Source: Seison nebaliae (lineage: Eukaryota > Rotifera > Pararotatoria > Seisonacea > Seisonidae). From it: 64,000 nt of DNA. Position numbers and translations under genes: made by a program. The stretch covers positions 81,789-145,788 of the forward strand of contig JALJEE010002128.1 of NCBI GenBank assembly GCA_023231475.1. The letters run 5' to 3'. Under the pieces are notes generated by a model. The model was given only the letters and a program-made list of their open reading frames with translations, searched no databases and was not told the DNA's origin. This document shows, one piece after another, positions 1-11,517 of the stretch (its first letter is position 1; each line of letters opens with the position of its first letter).

Positions 1-115
1 TTTGATACATGTCAAATTTATAAGTTTTCCTAATGGGCGGGATCGATGTATGGTGAGAGAGAAGAAGAAGAAATGATAAATATAAATTTTATTTTTCTTT
101 AAAATCTCTCCGAAT

Positions 116-3100
116 TCATTTAACTTTATTTCTCGCAGTTTTCGGCGAATTGGAATTTGAGTTGCCATTCTTTCGTAGTGATGGCAGTTTTCGGTTTTCC
201 ATCGACGTCTTCACTCGACCATTTCGATGGAATGTTTTCCCCGAACGTTTCGTTTCGTTCAGTTGAATAATTTTTGGGGAAAGTGTTTTATTCGTTTTGG
301 CAGTTTGTGGAATTTTCATTAAAGATTTATTTGGCAATGCGATAGAATTTGTTGTGACAGTCGGATACGTCGCTCGAGGAGTGGAAAGACGACTTTTCCT
401 ACAAGTTCGTCTCGTTATCTTCCGATCGAATTCGATGGCTTTCATTTCATTATTCTTCTTCTGTTCGATCGTTTCATGATGTTCTTTACATTTGAGATAA
501 CTGATATATTCCAATTGTATCACCTCGTCATATGGTTTACATTCGAAACTTTCATCATTAATCATTAGATGTCCATTCGTCAACATTTCTTGTCGAGCTT
601 CGAAACAATTCATGGTAATAATCCATCGGTTGAAGAACCAGTCAGAATCCAAGACGATACATCTTGGCATGAATTCGATTTTAACGGCGAAAAAACGAAT
701 ATTTCCTTTCTCATCCAAATGATTCTCATTCGCTTTCTCATCATTCTCAATCATTTTTCTTGCGCTGACGAGATGTGGCAATTGTTTCAAATGATCACGA
801 ATCGCTTGTGCGACATGAATATGAGAGAATTTCATTCCGGGTGATTCAATTAGAATTGTATTCGGTTTCCTTTCTGGTGGTCCCTGAAACCACAATTGTT
901 TTAACGTTTCGATTTTCTGTCTCAAATTCTCATGTTGATTCTTTTGTTGTAACTTTTGTTTTAGTTTTTGTTGTTTATCAACGAATGATTTTAAATTCGT
1001 AATAATTTGTCTACAAAATAAATTATATAAGATAAAATAAAATATATTAATTTTAAATAATGAGAAAAAAAACCGGAAATCTACACCACAAATATGGTAG
1101 AGAGTTAATAAGTACTCGGTGATTATCAGAATCTTCTCTCGACGATGGTGCACAACATTTGCATTGTTCGTCAATTCGTCGTGCAATTTCCGTAATTGTT
1201 GGATGATGACGTGATTCTCATCTATCAATTTATTTGTTATTCCCATTTGAGATAACATGATCAATTCTTTAATATCTAATTTATCTTCAACGATCATATC
1301 TCGAATTTCTTCACGACATTTGAGTTGTTGTACATTTTCTAATTTTTGTCTAATTTGTCGTTGGTACTTGTTGGATTTGGAGAATTTGTTAACGAACTTA
1401 TTTCGACTAATCTTCTTTGGGGAGATTATTCCAAGAGAATAACATTCGTCGATAAATTCCTTATCCGTTTTCGATAAACAGTTTAATGTTCCGTTCGAGA
1501 GTTTGGGAGAATGTTGAAGTAAAGAATTCGTTGTGTTTTTCTGATTAATGAGATTCAATTTTTTCTGCTGGTGCAATTGAATAATGTTGGATAAAGTTGT
1601 TCGAGTGGTTTCACCCAAATCAACTTGATCGCCCAATTTCTGCAAATGTTCCAGTCGTTCCATGAGGAGTTTGGTAGGACGAATACTACCAAGTTTGATG
1701 AGTCGTTTCGCCTTTTCACTTTCGGAAAGTGAATTGTTATTGGAGAGATTTCCATCTTCTATTTCAATGTCCATTTGAGAGTGATGGAAATCGAGTGGAC
1801 TATTCACACGTTTTATAGGAAGTAGCTGAGAAGACGAACTATTGTCGACAGGAATTTCATCATTTTTCTCGTCTATTAGCGAACAATTAGGAACGGGAAA
1901 GATTGTCGAATCGAAACATGAATAATCATCTTCCGTTTGATGGTAATTCTTCTCTTTCTTCTTTTCGTAAAAATTAAATTTTTCATTATTTTCTTCGCGG
2001 TCATTTGGAAAATGAGTGAGGAAGAATTGCTTTTGAGTGGGAGGAAGTGGATCTGACTCTTTGACTGTCTCCAACAATTTATTACATTTCGATTTCTTCG
2101 ACTTATTCAACAAAGTACTTTTAAGTGATTGTTGAGTCTGTTGGAGAAGTTGAAAACGGTTTTCGAATTCCTGAATTTCATCAATCTCAAATGGATCATT
2201 CAACGACAATTTCTCCGTTTTTGATGTACATGGACGTGTCTTTCTTCTTAACCGACATTTATTGGGATGTGTCTGATATTTTTGGAATGTGATGAAATTC
2301 TTTACAATGTTCGACGTGTATTCCTGAGGGAGAGGTGGATGATCATTTTTTTTGTTTAATGGTCGTTCCAATGAATGAGATTGTCTGGAATATAAATCGA
2401 TTTGTTGACAATTGAACGACGAATCGAACTTATCATTTTGTAGCTTCATATCCGATTTGGATGATTCATACATCTTCCCATTCCAATTCTCATTGAGAGA
2501 TGATAAAGAAACTTTCGAAATTGGATAAAGATTTTTCGTATCTTCTAAATTGATGAAAACGGATTCATGTGATAATTGGGGTTGATTACTCGTCGTCAAA
2601 TGAGAAGAAGATGTTGTGTTATATTCAGTTAAATCATCGTCCGATGTTTCTGATTCATGAAATTTTATTTCCGTCTTATATTTCTTATCATAAGCATCGT
2701 TATGCTTATCATTACAATTGTTGTTGTTGTTGTTATTCTTCGAATTCTTATTGGAATGTGGAAGTGGTAGATTGTGGAAGAATAAAAGTCGTTTGTTCCG
2801 TTCGCTTGAATTGTTTCTATTTATCAAACGACTCTCCCTTGTATCCACAGGAAAGAATTTATGATTTGAGGAAGTAATCATGTCAGTTTTTTTTTTAAAG
2901 AAATTTTTAATATTCGATTCCAATAGAAACTTTTCGGTATTCTTACAAATGTCTTGTTTGCTGACATTCTCCTCATTTTTATTGTTATTCCACATGAAAT
3001 AAGGCGAGTTCTTCTTTCTATTATTATTCTCATTCTCGTCATTGGGGAAAATTTCGGAATAATCGGACGAATCTTCGTTCAATATATCAATCTCATTCCA

Positions 3101-3199
3101 TCTCGTATGATCTGGTTCGAATACACGTTGGATTGCTGAATTACGTGGAATTTCTATGTTTAATGTTCGGAGGATGTTTGCTTGACTCGACGTTGGCAT
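116..3199 (-). CDS. Large unrecognised Asn/Ser-rich protein with predicted coiled-coil segments
   Basis: I do not recognise this protein. The reading frame opens just upstream, but the first ATG in it is at 3199, giving about 1006 residues after removal of one intron. That intron is probably 1011-1073 (63 nt, phase 2, GTTTTT..TTGTAG). It is a multiple of three and lacks an in-frame stop, so retention would only insert a 21-residue hydrophobic stretch. The N-terminal half is polar and low complexity (runs of Asn, Lys and Ser). The middle (about residues 490-800) is charged and helix-forming with many Leu heptads. A more globular patch follows (WFFNRW and neighbouring Cys/Trp-rich sequence, about residues 870-920), and the tail is strongly basic. 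No signal peptide or confident membrane segment is seen. A cytoskeletal or ciliary structural protein is possible, but that is inference. Existence of the gene is well supported by its length. Confidence 0.75.
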   Translation of the reverse strand: MPTSSQANILRTLNIEIPRNSAIQRVFEPDHTRWNEIDILNEDSSDYSEIFPNDENENNNRKKNSPYFMWNNNKNEENVSKQDICKNTEKFLLESNIKNFFKKKTDMITSSNHKFFPVDTRESRLINRNNSSERNKRLLFFHNLPLPHSNKNSKNNNNNNNCNDKHNDAYDKKYKTEIKFHESETSDDDLTEYNTTSSSHLTTSNQPQLSHESVFINLEDTKNLYPISKVSLSSLNENWNGKMYESSKSDMKLQNDKFDSSFNCQQIDLYSRQSHSLERPLNKKNDHPPLPQEYTSNIVKNFITFQKYQTHPNKCRLRRKTRPCTSKTEKLSLNDPFEIDEIQEFENRFQLLQQTQQSLKSTLLNKSKKSKCNKLLETVKESDPLPPTQKQFFLTHFPNDREENNEKFNFYEKKKEKNYHQTEDDYSCFDSTIFPVPNCSLIDEKNDEIPVDNSSSSQLLPIKRVNSPLDFHHSQMDIEIEDGNLSNNNSLSESEKAKRLIKLGSIRPTKLLMERLEHLQKLGDQVDLGETTRTTLSNIIQLHQQKKLNLINQKNTTNSLLQHSPKLSNGTLNCLSKTDKEFIDECYSLGIISPKKISRNKFVNKFSKSNKYQRQIRQKLENVQQLKCREEIRDMIVEDKLDIKELIMLSQMGITNKLIDENHVIIQQLRKLHDELTNNANVVHHRREKILIITEYLLTLYHICGVDFRFFFSLFKINIFYFILYNLFCRQIITNLKSFVDKQQKLKQKLQQKNQHENLRQKIETLKQLWFQGPPERKPNTILIESPGMKFSHIHVAQAIRDHLKQLPHLVSARKMIENDEKANENHLDEKGNIRFFAVKIEFMPRCIVLDSDWFFNRWIITMNCFEARQEMLTNGHLMINDESFECKPYDEVIQLEYISYLKCKEHHETIEQKKNNEMKAIEFDRKITRRTCRKSRLSTPRATYPTVTTNSIALPNKSLMKIPQTAKTNKTLSPKIIQLNETKRSGKTFHRNGRVKTSMENRKLPSLRKNGNSNSNSPKTARNKVK

Positions 3200-5366
3200 A
3201 ATAGTTCCAATGTCTTCACGAAACAAAGTTTATACTTTTCAGTTTATCGACATCAAGTAAAAACCAAATAAGTAATATAGATGTTCTTATTCTAAAAATC
3301 TTAAAGAAATGAAATAACAAATGAAAATGAAAAAGAAAAAAAAGAGAAACAAAGAAAGTATAATGAATTCCAAAACAAAAAAACTGTTTTCTCCAAGAAA
3401 TCTTTCTTTTTTCAAAATTCCAATCAAATTTATTTTCAATATTTATTAGAGAACATTACCATATAATTCCTACCATTACCATCAGTCACGATTCTATTAG
3501 TAGTTACTTGATATTTCTCCCTCATTCAATGAATCGTCACTAATTTCTTGTGAGGAAAATGCATCAAAAAAAACGACTCATTAAAATTCGATCGTTGCAG
3601 TTAAAGGGCAGAAATGTAAAATGAGAACGATCTTCCAATTTCTCATTAATAAGATCTCGTGAAACCTTCAGGTTTGATCGGCTCGCTGCTTTTATTACTT
3701 CCCCTTCTTCTCGATCTCTTTCTTCATTTTTTTTCGAGTAGGAAGTAGAATGTGGTTAAACTAGTTTCCTTTCTCTAACGGAATTGGTGAAAGTTATTAA
3801 AACGCATGATATTTATGTAATCACTTTTTCAACAACTTTCTTACACCCAAATGAAATTATTTCATTCAATAATACTCAAGTACTTAAATTACTTTGATGG
3901 TTAAACTTTTCGATTGGAGAATTGAGACATTTGACAATAAAATAAATTTACCGAATAAAAATTCATTGAAATTTATGAATTACTTATCAATTAAATTGAT
4001 TAATACGAACTTTCCATTTCTCACTCTGTCCACTGATTGTTTGTTACATAAACAAAGGCGAAAATAATTTCACAATCGAGTTTCTATTCACATCCGTTAG
4101 TCTCCCTTTCGAGAGCAAATAAACTTTCCTTCGGTTATCCCAAACGGTATTCTCCTTCCAGTCATGGAAATATTCTTCTCCTACTTCTTCATCATTGTCC
4201 TTACTTCTTAATCTTGACACGACTTCTATTTATTCTCGACGAAGAAATTTCGATTTCAATAAATTAGACAGCAGCTCAACTAATTTTTGTATCTTCGTTG
4301 AGAAATATATAATGGTATAAAGGTAATGGAGAAAAAGAATTCTGAATAAAATGGAAAGATGTCAATTTGACTTGAAACTTTCCGAAACCGATTCCTCCCT
4401 ACTTCTTCCCTTATATAATTTGTCAACATCATTTGTGATATTTTCTCCTAATAATATCCGACTAATATGTCGACGACCTTTCTTTCATATAATCTTCTCT
4501 CAATGAACGAAGTTTTTGATGGACAGTATTGAAAAATATGCGAATTCGGATATGCCGATACTTCTCGTCTTATACGATTTCCTTCTTAACTGAAATTCGT
4601 CATAAACTTTTTACGATTTTCAACAGGATTATGTTAAAGGCTAATTTACATCTATCGTAGTAGAGGCATGGGACGATGATGATTGTTTATTATGATGCAT
4701 CATCGTCATCATCTTCCTTTTGAAATTTCAATGTTTTCCTTCATCTTTCCCATTCACACGATAAAACAAATAAAAATTTCATAAAATACTTTTATTTGGA
4801 ATAATTCTGAGGGAAAAGATGATGACTCACAAGATCGGAATATAAATAAAGTTCCTTCTCACAAACAAATAAATAAAAAAAAACAATTTGAGACTTTTTT
4901 CATAGATACGGAAAATTGGAAAAATTTAATTTCCAAAAAAACATTTATTGGTTTCATTTTAATTTGATGGAAATAAGAGATTATATAGAATTATAAGAAA
5001 AATTCCGAACTTTTTTTGTGGAAATAAATTTTCTTTAAATAAAAATTCGAAATATTTCGTGGAATAAAATTTTCTTTAAATTGATATCTGGAAATTTTAC
5101 AGAATAAAATTTTCTTCATATAAAACTCCAGAAATTTTGAGGGATAAAATTTCCTCTAAATAAAAACTCGAAAACATTTGGAATAGATGAATAAAAACTC
5201 GGCGAGGATAGAAAACTAGAAATGTTCTTCTAAAATGAAAAACTAAGAGAAAATGGGGATAAAACGGAAAGAAAATTGGATAAAGTAAAATAATGAGATT
5301 TCTTGTTTTTTTTCTTATTTCTAATGAGTTAAAATAAAAACATAAAATTAAAATAATGAGATTGTG
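3200..5366. other. Intergenic region, no gene seen
   Basis: About 2.2 kb of AT-rich sequence without a convincing ORF on either strand. It should hold the promoter of the 116-3199 gene at its left side and the 3' UTR of the RUNDC1-like gene at its right. The only structure I see is a degenerate tandem repeat near 5019-5186, listed separately. Confidence 0.6.
5019..5186. repeat. Degenerate tandem repeat, about 41-43 bp unit, four copies
   Basis: Four successive units share the pattern GAATAAAATTTTCTTTAAAT followed by an ATAAAAACTCGAAATAT-like half, each diverged by several substitutions. The repeat lies in noncoding DNA downstream of the RUNDC1-like gene. No function is apparent. Confidence 0.5.
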
Positions 5367-7750
5367 TCATTCGAAAATATCGATAATATTAGCTCGACGT
5401 TCCAATGAGAAATCAAGTGGTAAATTCCATTTGTAGTGAGATAAACGATCGAGATGTGGAAAAATATCGGCGAATGATTGTTGACGAACATAACTCCATT
5501 CCGTATAATATTCTTCAACGAACAAATCGGAATAACGGAATAATAATTTGAAGTAATCTCCAAGACGGTTTTCATTTAATGACTTTGAAACGAATGCTTT
5601 GAATGATGATGATGCTAAAGTAGAAAAAATGGAATGATAAGTATCGAGAGCATGACGTGGAAATGGTCGTCGACGACGATACAATTGATGGACCGAATCG
5701 ATTGTTGTTAATAAATTCTCTTTAATTGTAATAGGTCTAGATCCTTCGACGGTGATAGTGAATGCTTCCGAGAGTTTTCTTGGTGCCGATTCGATATATG
5801 ATTTTCCGTTCTGGAAAAAAATATTTAAAAAAAAAATTTTTTTGTAAAAAAAAAACTTTCTTATCGAAATATTTCAATAATAAACGCCATGCTGTCATTT
5901 CTTTTCCATGAATCTCAAATGTGGTATTTGAAGAGAAACAACCGAATAATCCAGATTGATTTTTAGAATAATTCTAGAAAAAAAAATTTTAAATAATTTT
6001 ATAAAATGAATTAATTAATAATAAAATATAAATAAAAATATAATTTAACTTCATTTATTGATTCAGTTAGTCCATGTTCAACTAAAATTTGGAGTGCTGG
6101 AATGAACTCTTTTCTGACACAATCGATAACCGATTCTGGAGTTCTCTCATTCGCCAAATGAATTCCACTATCGTCTTTCGATTGTTCATTGGAATCGTTT
6201 AATAATTTTTCATTTTCGTTCGAATTATCTTGATGATCTTGAGATTGTTGCATGATTAATCGACGACGATGATTGGGAATATATTCCACCTTTTCTAATT
6301 GATAACTTCGACATAATTGAATGAGACGATCAGTGACGATTTCGAATTCGGCACGAATATCTCCCCAATGATTTTCGGCTAATGGATTCTTAAATTTCAT
6401 TTCTTTCATATTTCTTAAAATTCTCTTCTCACGTAATTGATTTTCTTGATCTTTCTTTTGTTGTTTATTCTTTTGAGAGAAATCAACCGTTTTCTTTGTC
6501 AAATAACTCATAAGTAATAATTGTAACATTTGGAAATTAGTTTTTAAATGTAGAAGAGATTTCTTCTTTGATAAATTATTTCTCTTTTGATTTTTGAATT
6601 GACGGAAGATATCTTCGAATTCATTTTGTGATGATTTCTCATCATGGAATTGATTGTCTGATGATTCATCGATTAAATTAGAGATTAATCGACGAATTCT
6701 TTCCTCTGTAATTTTTGTGTGATCTGTTTGAGATTGACGTTTCAATTCGTTCCACAAATCATCAATATTATTCGATTTATTATGATGATGATCGTTTGGT
6801 AAATCTTCATCAACCATCATCTCATCATCCGAATCAAGAAAGACACTATTATTTATAGTGGAATTGTCGATTGATGGTGCAATTGATGATTTTTGTAATT
6901 CATCAAATAATTCTGTTGGAATATTAAATTGAGAGATCTGTTCCAATTCTTCAATGAGCGATTTCTTCTCCATATTGTCATTGTCGATTAAACGTTTAAT
7001 TCGATATTGAATTTCATTGAAATCCTGCACCAATTTCATGATGGATTCAGATAAATGATTTCCTCCACCACTACCATCTTCACTCTCCTCACTCTTATTA
7101 GACAATTTCTCGAATAAAGGATTCTTCCGATATTTCATCGAATGACTATAATCAGCCGGATATGCTGACGTCGATGATTGAATCGGTGCCGATGTTGATA
7201 AATCATCAAACGGTTGTGGAAATGTTTCTCTTTCACCTTTCTGATTTTCTTGAACATAATAAAGCAACGTCTGAGCGTCTAAATCTTTACGAAAAGTGTT
7301 GAGATAATCAGGTTGGACAACGGGTTGAATTGATGATAATGGTAAATTATTTTCTTTCGTCAACTCATCAGGAATCGATTCGTTTGAATTATTCTTCGAT
7401 AATAAAGGCGTATGATATTTGGTGGTTAATTCTGATTTGAAATTTTTCTCTTCCATTTCTTCATCAATTTCATCTTTCTTATATTTTTGTGGTTTGACGA
7501 AATCGAACGTCGTATGATTAATTGATGATATCAAATCTGGTGTCATCGATTTAAACACACGTTGCTCTTGTTGTTGTTGTTGTGGATTATGAGTTAATGG
7601 AGATTTATTATTCGTTCTCAATTGATTGATATCGATTAAATTATTGGGATTTATCGATGAAGTTGAATGAGCATGACGTCGAGTTAAACGATGTCTGTTT
7701 TCTAAATCGATTTTCGATAGAAAATTATTTTCATGAACTTCCTCCAACAT
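5367..7750 (-). CDS. RUNDC1: RUN domain-containing protein 1-like (RUNDC1)
   Basis: Three exons: 7750-6050, 5973-5857 and 5810-5367, all joined in phase 0 by introns of 76 and 46 nt (donors GTTAAA and GTTTTT). The product is about 753 residues, longer than the roughly 610 residues of vertebrate RUNDC1. The N-terminal half is polar and low complexity. Helical coiled-coil segments follow (about residues 240-470). The C-terminal 220 residues form a RUN-type helical domain: it starts at VIDCVRKEFIPALQILVEHG, continues through the GLFGC and MTAWRLLLKYF helices, and ends with YRRRRPFPRHALDTYHS and WNLPLDFSLE. RUN domains usually bind small GTPases or motors, and RUNDC1 has been linked to repression of p53 activity. 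Function here is inferred. Start chosen at the first ATG (MLEEVHENN); an acceptor-like CAG lies just upstream, so a further 5' exon is possible. Confidence 0.75.
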
Positions 7751-8354
7751 CCTACTGTACAAGAAGAATGAATTTCAAAAGAAAAAAAGATGTGCAAATT
7801 CTACTGATAATGTTAATTTACATATCACTTCCTTCTTCATATGGAGCGCGACATATTCAATACATTTATATATTTCTCAGAAAATCAAAGCTAAAGAATT
7901 CGTTTCAATTTATCTTTTCAACAACGAAACATTTACTAATTCTTCTTTCAGCTTACTCTCTTCGACCTTCGAATAATGAATATTTTTATCCTCCTCTATT
8001 TTCATCTATCCTTCTATATATAGATATATTTATCTGAAAACTATTCCTTTCAAATTTAAAACATTATTTTCATTTTCATAAGGATCTATTAATAAATTTT
8101 TATAAGGTATTAAATATTCAATTTCCCCCTCACAAAATTTCAAATTTGAACTTAAAATCATTAACACGAATGACGACTTGAGAAAAAGGAGTGAATATAC
8201 ATTAATGGTATAGAATATATATTAAGAATTCTTTATTGATATCAAACAAAAGTTAATAAAATTTTATGGTCATTAAACTCAAAATTTTACACAAGATTCG
8301 CATAACTATTCCCGAATTTTCCCATATATTCCGACCACATCTGCTTCTCACTAC
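7751..8354. other. Intergenic region between RUNDC1-like and FAM234-like genes
   Basis: About 600 bp of AT-rich sequence with no supported gene. A plus-strand ATG at 7768 opens a short frame with a hydrophobic signal-like start, but it decays into low-complexity sequence; see rejected items. The region probably carries the RUNDC1-like promoter and the FAM234-like 3' UTR. Confidence 0.5.
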
Positions 8355-10739
8355 TTAAGAATTCCGGACAAAATTTCTGAGATTTACATTTGATTTCAAC
8401 TCGAATTCTATAAAATTTGATAATAATATAAACAAAGTAACACAAAGTGAGAGTAACTTGTAGAAGGTGAGTGAACCCATTTGACGGTTATATGGTGAGC
8501 GTAATGGAATGTTGGATGAATGAAATAGTTTATGAATTTCTTCTTTGCTCATTCCTCGATTTGTTAAACAGATTTGCGTGATTTTATGCATAAATGCATC
8601 ATGATCAAAATTTTCGAATTCGTCATTCATTTTATTGGATAATCGTAAAAGACTTTCTTTTTTTTTATATTGTTCAATACAGTTCAAATCAGTTTCCGTC
8701 ATCAATTGTACGGATGACGGATAGAACCAATAAGTGGCAAATAAGACATCGACAAATCTCGAATTAGACTTATTAGCTACAATCGTTCCGGTGGAAATGA
8801 TACGTTGCACTCCACCATCATCATGGTTTCCAACATGACGTTTTTTCCTGTTCTGATAAAGCAGATCGTCTTCCTCCGAATAAAGTTGTTGAAGATCAGT
8901 CATCGTCCATCTATTCTCAATGAATTTATTGTACGATTCCTGGAATTGGGGAAAGCGTTTCAGGAATTTTTTAGTTGCCTTTTCCGAATCCATCACAATC
9001 GAATGTTCACGTTTAACATTTTTGGATGAATCATAAATTGCATAATTTTTTGACATATAATTATTTCTTAACAGATAACGAGAGAAACCGGTAGAATTGA
9101 ATCGATTTCTACAAAAATCTGTACGAATCGCTTCATGAGTTGTCACATTTCCGATAACGGAAAATTTTTTATTCGATTCATTGTCGATTTGACAATCCAG
9201 TTGCCAGAAAAGAAAGAAATCTGAACGTTTTCCATTCATTTGACTAGTGATGGTTAATGGTGACGATTGAGCACCAAGATGATCGATTAATAAATTTTTT
9301 ATTAATTTCCCACTTTTCCCATCAATAACATCTGTGACAGATGATGAATAGAATGGATAACCTGAACCGATTTGATTATGAACAAGAATTGATAATTCTC
9401 CATTTTTCCAATATCCGATAGATGGTGTAGAATAACTTTCTGCCGATTTCTTCTCATATTTCCATAAAATTTTACGAACATTCTTCTCACCATCTAATGC
9501 CACAGTAGTTCCGTTAAAAGTGGTAAAAATGATATCATTATAACCATCACCATTAATGTCGACGATGATTGGTGGGGTCATTATTCCTTTTTTATTATCA
9601 GACCATAATTCGACGGCATTCTCCACTAAATCAGTTTCACTTTCAAAACGATTTGATTGGAACCAGATTGATAACGGAATTATCCAAAGAGCACCACCAT
9701 GAGTTTCACCACCCGTTCCAATTAACAAATAATCGTCTGCAGTACCAAAAAATTGTTTGGAATTTGTAATTTTTGAAAATTTTGAATAAATTACTGGGGA
9801 ATAATAACTTTCTTTCGCAACTGGACCTGGTACGAATTTTGATGAAATTATTTCACCAGTTCTCCCACTAAATATCAGAATGATCCCACGTCGTTTCTCT
9901 TTTTGGTCGGGATGTCTGATCGGATCACCACCATGAATTTGCACTATATCTGGTACTTCGTCATTATCGATATCGATGATATATTGAGGAGTATACAAAT
10001 TCATAATATGATCTCGTTTAGATGAATCGAAGAACCAGATCTTCTTTCCATTTCTTCCACTAATCGCTTCGAATGTTCCACCTCTACCAGCCGCTAAACA
10101 ATCTTTTATTTCATCGCCATCTAAATCAACTTGACAATTCAATGAGTAAATTTCGTGCGAATGTGAATATTTCTTCCACAAAATCTCACCAGTCTGCCCA
10201 TTGATTGCTAAGATTCCTCCCCCACAATTCAGTCTTTTATCTTCAGTTTTCTCATCGATTTGTTGTTGAACGATCTCCGGGAAATAAATTAAACATTCGA
10301 TTTGTAAAGAGACTAGAGCATCTAAATTCGTTCCAAAACCAATAATATAATCTTCCACTCCATCGTCGTTAACATCAACTAATCTAATTGCTGATTCGGT
10401 ACTTATTCCAGGAATAGTTTTACTGTACAAAATTTCATGACGAATATGAAATTTGTCGATCGGATCATTCAATCGAAAATGAAGGAATTGTATAAAGTAG
10501 ATGAAGCAAACTAGTACAACTATTGATAGAAGAATTATTAATAAAAATTGGAGATATCTCGACGATAATTTATGTCCTTTCCGTATTATGGTTTCGGGAT
10601 TTAATGCTGAAATTGAACGAAATGCATCAACTGCTATTTCGGCATTATCGTCTTCATCTTTGTTGGAATTGGATGGAAATAGAAAAATGACATCTTCTTC
10701 TGAATCGGCTGATAAGTTTCTGTATTTTACAGTTTTCAT
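8355..10739 (-). CDS. FAM234-like FG-GAP repeat membrane protein
   Basis: Single-exon ORF of 794 residues starting at a true ATG. A short cytoplasmic N-terminus (about 60 residues, acidic) is followed by a strong transmembrane helix (about residues 63-86), giving a type II orientation. The large ectodomain carries FG-GAP/integrin-alpha-like propeller repeats with calcium-loop signatures DVNDDGVEDYIIGFG, DLDGDEIKDCLAAG, DIDNDEVPDIVQIHG and DINGDGYNDIIF. Between them lie NGQTGEILWK and SGRNGKKIWFF strands typical of the FAM234A (ITFG3)/FAM234B family. A tetrabasic NRKKR site sits about residue 648, a possible furin site. A second hydrophobic segment near the C-terminus (YKLLSLCVTLFILLSNFI) may be another membrane helix or an anchor. 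The role of this family is poorly known; it acts at the cell surface or in secretory membranes. FAM234A versus FAM234B cannot be decided by eye. Confidence 0.8.
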   Translation of the reverse strand: MKTVKYRNLSADSEEDVIFLFPSNSNKDEDDNAEIAVDAFRSISALNPETIIRKGHKLSSRYLQFLLIILLSIVVLVCFIYFIQFLHFRLNDPIDKFHIRHEILYSKTIPGISTESAIRLVDVNDDGVEDYIIGFGTNLDALVSLQIECLIYFPEIVQQQIDEKTEDKRLNCGGGILAINGQTGEILWKKYSHSHEIYSLNCQVDLDGDEIKDCLAAGRGGTFEAISGRNGKKIWFFDSSKRDHIMNLYTPQYIIDIDNDEVPDIVQIHGGDPIRHPDQKEKRRGIILIFSGRTGEIISSKFVPGPVAKESYYSPVIYSKFSKITNSKQFFGTADDYLLIGTGGETHGGALWIIPLSIWFQSNRFESETDLVENAVELWSDNKKGIMTPPIIVDINGDGYNDIIFTTFNGTTVALDGEKNVRKILWKYEKKSAESYSTPSIGYWKNGELSILVHNQIGSGYPFYSSSVTDVIDGKSGKLIKNLLIDHLGAQSSPLTITSQMNGKRSDFFLFWQLDCQIDNESNKKFSVIGNVTTHEAIRTDFCRNRFNSTGFSRYLLRNNYMSKNYAIYDSSKNVKREHSIVMDSEKATKKFLKRFPQFQESYNKFIENRWTMTDLQQLYSEEDDLLYQNRKKRHVGNHDDGGVQRIISTGTIVANKSNSRFVDVLFATYWFYPSSVQLMTETDLNCIEQYKKKESLLRLSNKMNDEFENFDHDAFMHKITQICLTNRGMSKEEIHKLFHSSNIPLRSPYNRQMGSLTFYKLLSLCVTLFILLSNFIEFELKSNVNLRNFVRNS

Positions 10740-11517
10740 CTTTTTTTTTCAATTTCTCATCATTTCACATTTCACATCAGTTTTTTTTTGACGAATTAGA
10801 AATATCGATTTTTATTTCTAGAATTTTTTTAGAAATATAGTTAAAATTATATTTCCGTAATTGCCAATTCGTCTAATCTGATATGACATAATATTGAACA
10901 ATTGACATTCAGAGATAACGGTTAATTTCCATATTTCCCATCTTTCACATCGGTAACGGATTATAAGAAAAAAGCTTCAAGTGATAATAATACATTTGAA
11001 TTTTATTCATAGGAAATTGTTTCATGTGAATTCTACCAACTGTAATAGGAAAACTTAAGTGGATTTTGAAACACATTGAACATAATTTGAACTAAATGAG
11101 TTTTTTATTATTATTTTATAATCACAAAAATTAACATTAATTACAAAACATTAATCGATATATTATATTAGGTTAATAGTTCTTAAGTTCTTTTTCAACA
11201 TGAAACAATCGATTGATTCTGTTGATGACCAATTAGAAATGGATAAATTTAAATAAATTTATGTTAATTTTCTTTAATTTTTCAATTATTGAATAATTTA
11301 ATAAAAATTGTTGAAGAAGAATTAAAAAGTTTTATTTCATTAAAAACGGTTAATGAATTATTCGAATAATTAAATTAAATAATGATGAATATGGAGAGAA
11401 GATGAAAGACATTGAAAACGAATTAAATTAATTTGACGAAATATATTGAAAAGAAAAATTAGTCAATTTGAGCAAATACTAACTAATTAATTGTAAGTTG
11501 ATTGAAAATAATACTAA
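10740..11517. other. Intergenic region between FAM234-like and NNT genes
   Basis: About 780 bp of very AT-rich DNA. It must contain the FAM234-like promoter (near 10740-10950) and the NNT 3' UTR. No ORF, RNA gene or repeat is evident. Confidence 0.5.

Noticed and set aside
7768-8037. Plus-strand frame with hydrophobic start, a possible small secreted protein
   Set aside because: After the signal-like stretch the sequence becomes low complexity without cysteines or a convincing intron, and it begins 18 bp from the RUNDC1-like start on the other strand. Not enough to call a gene.
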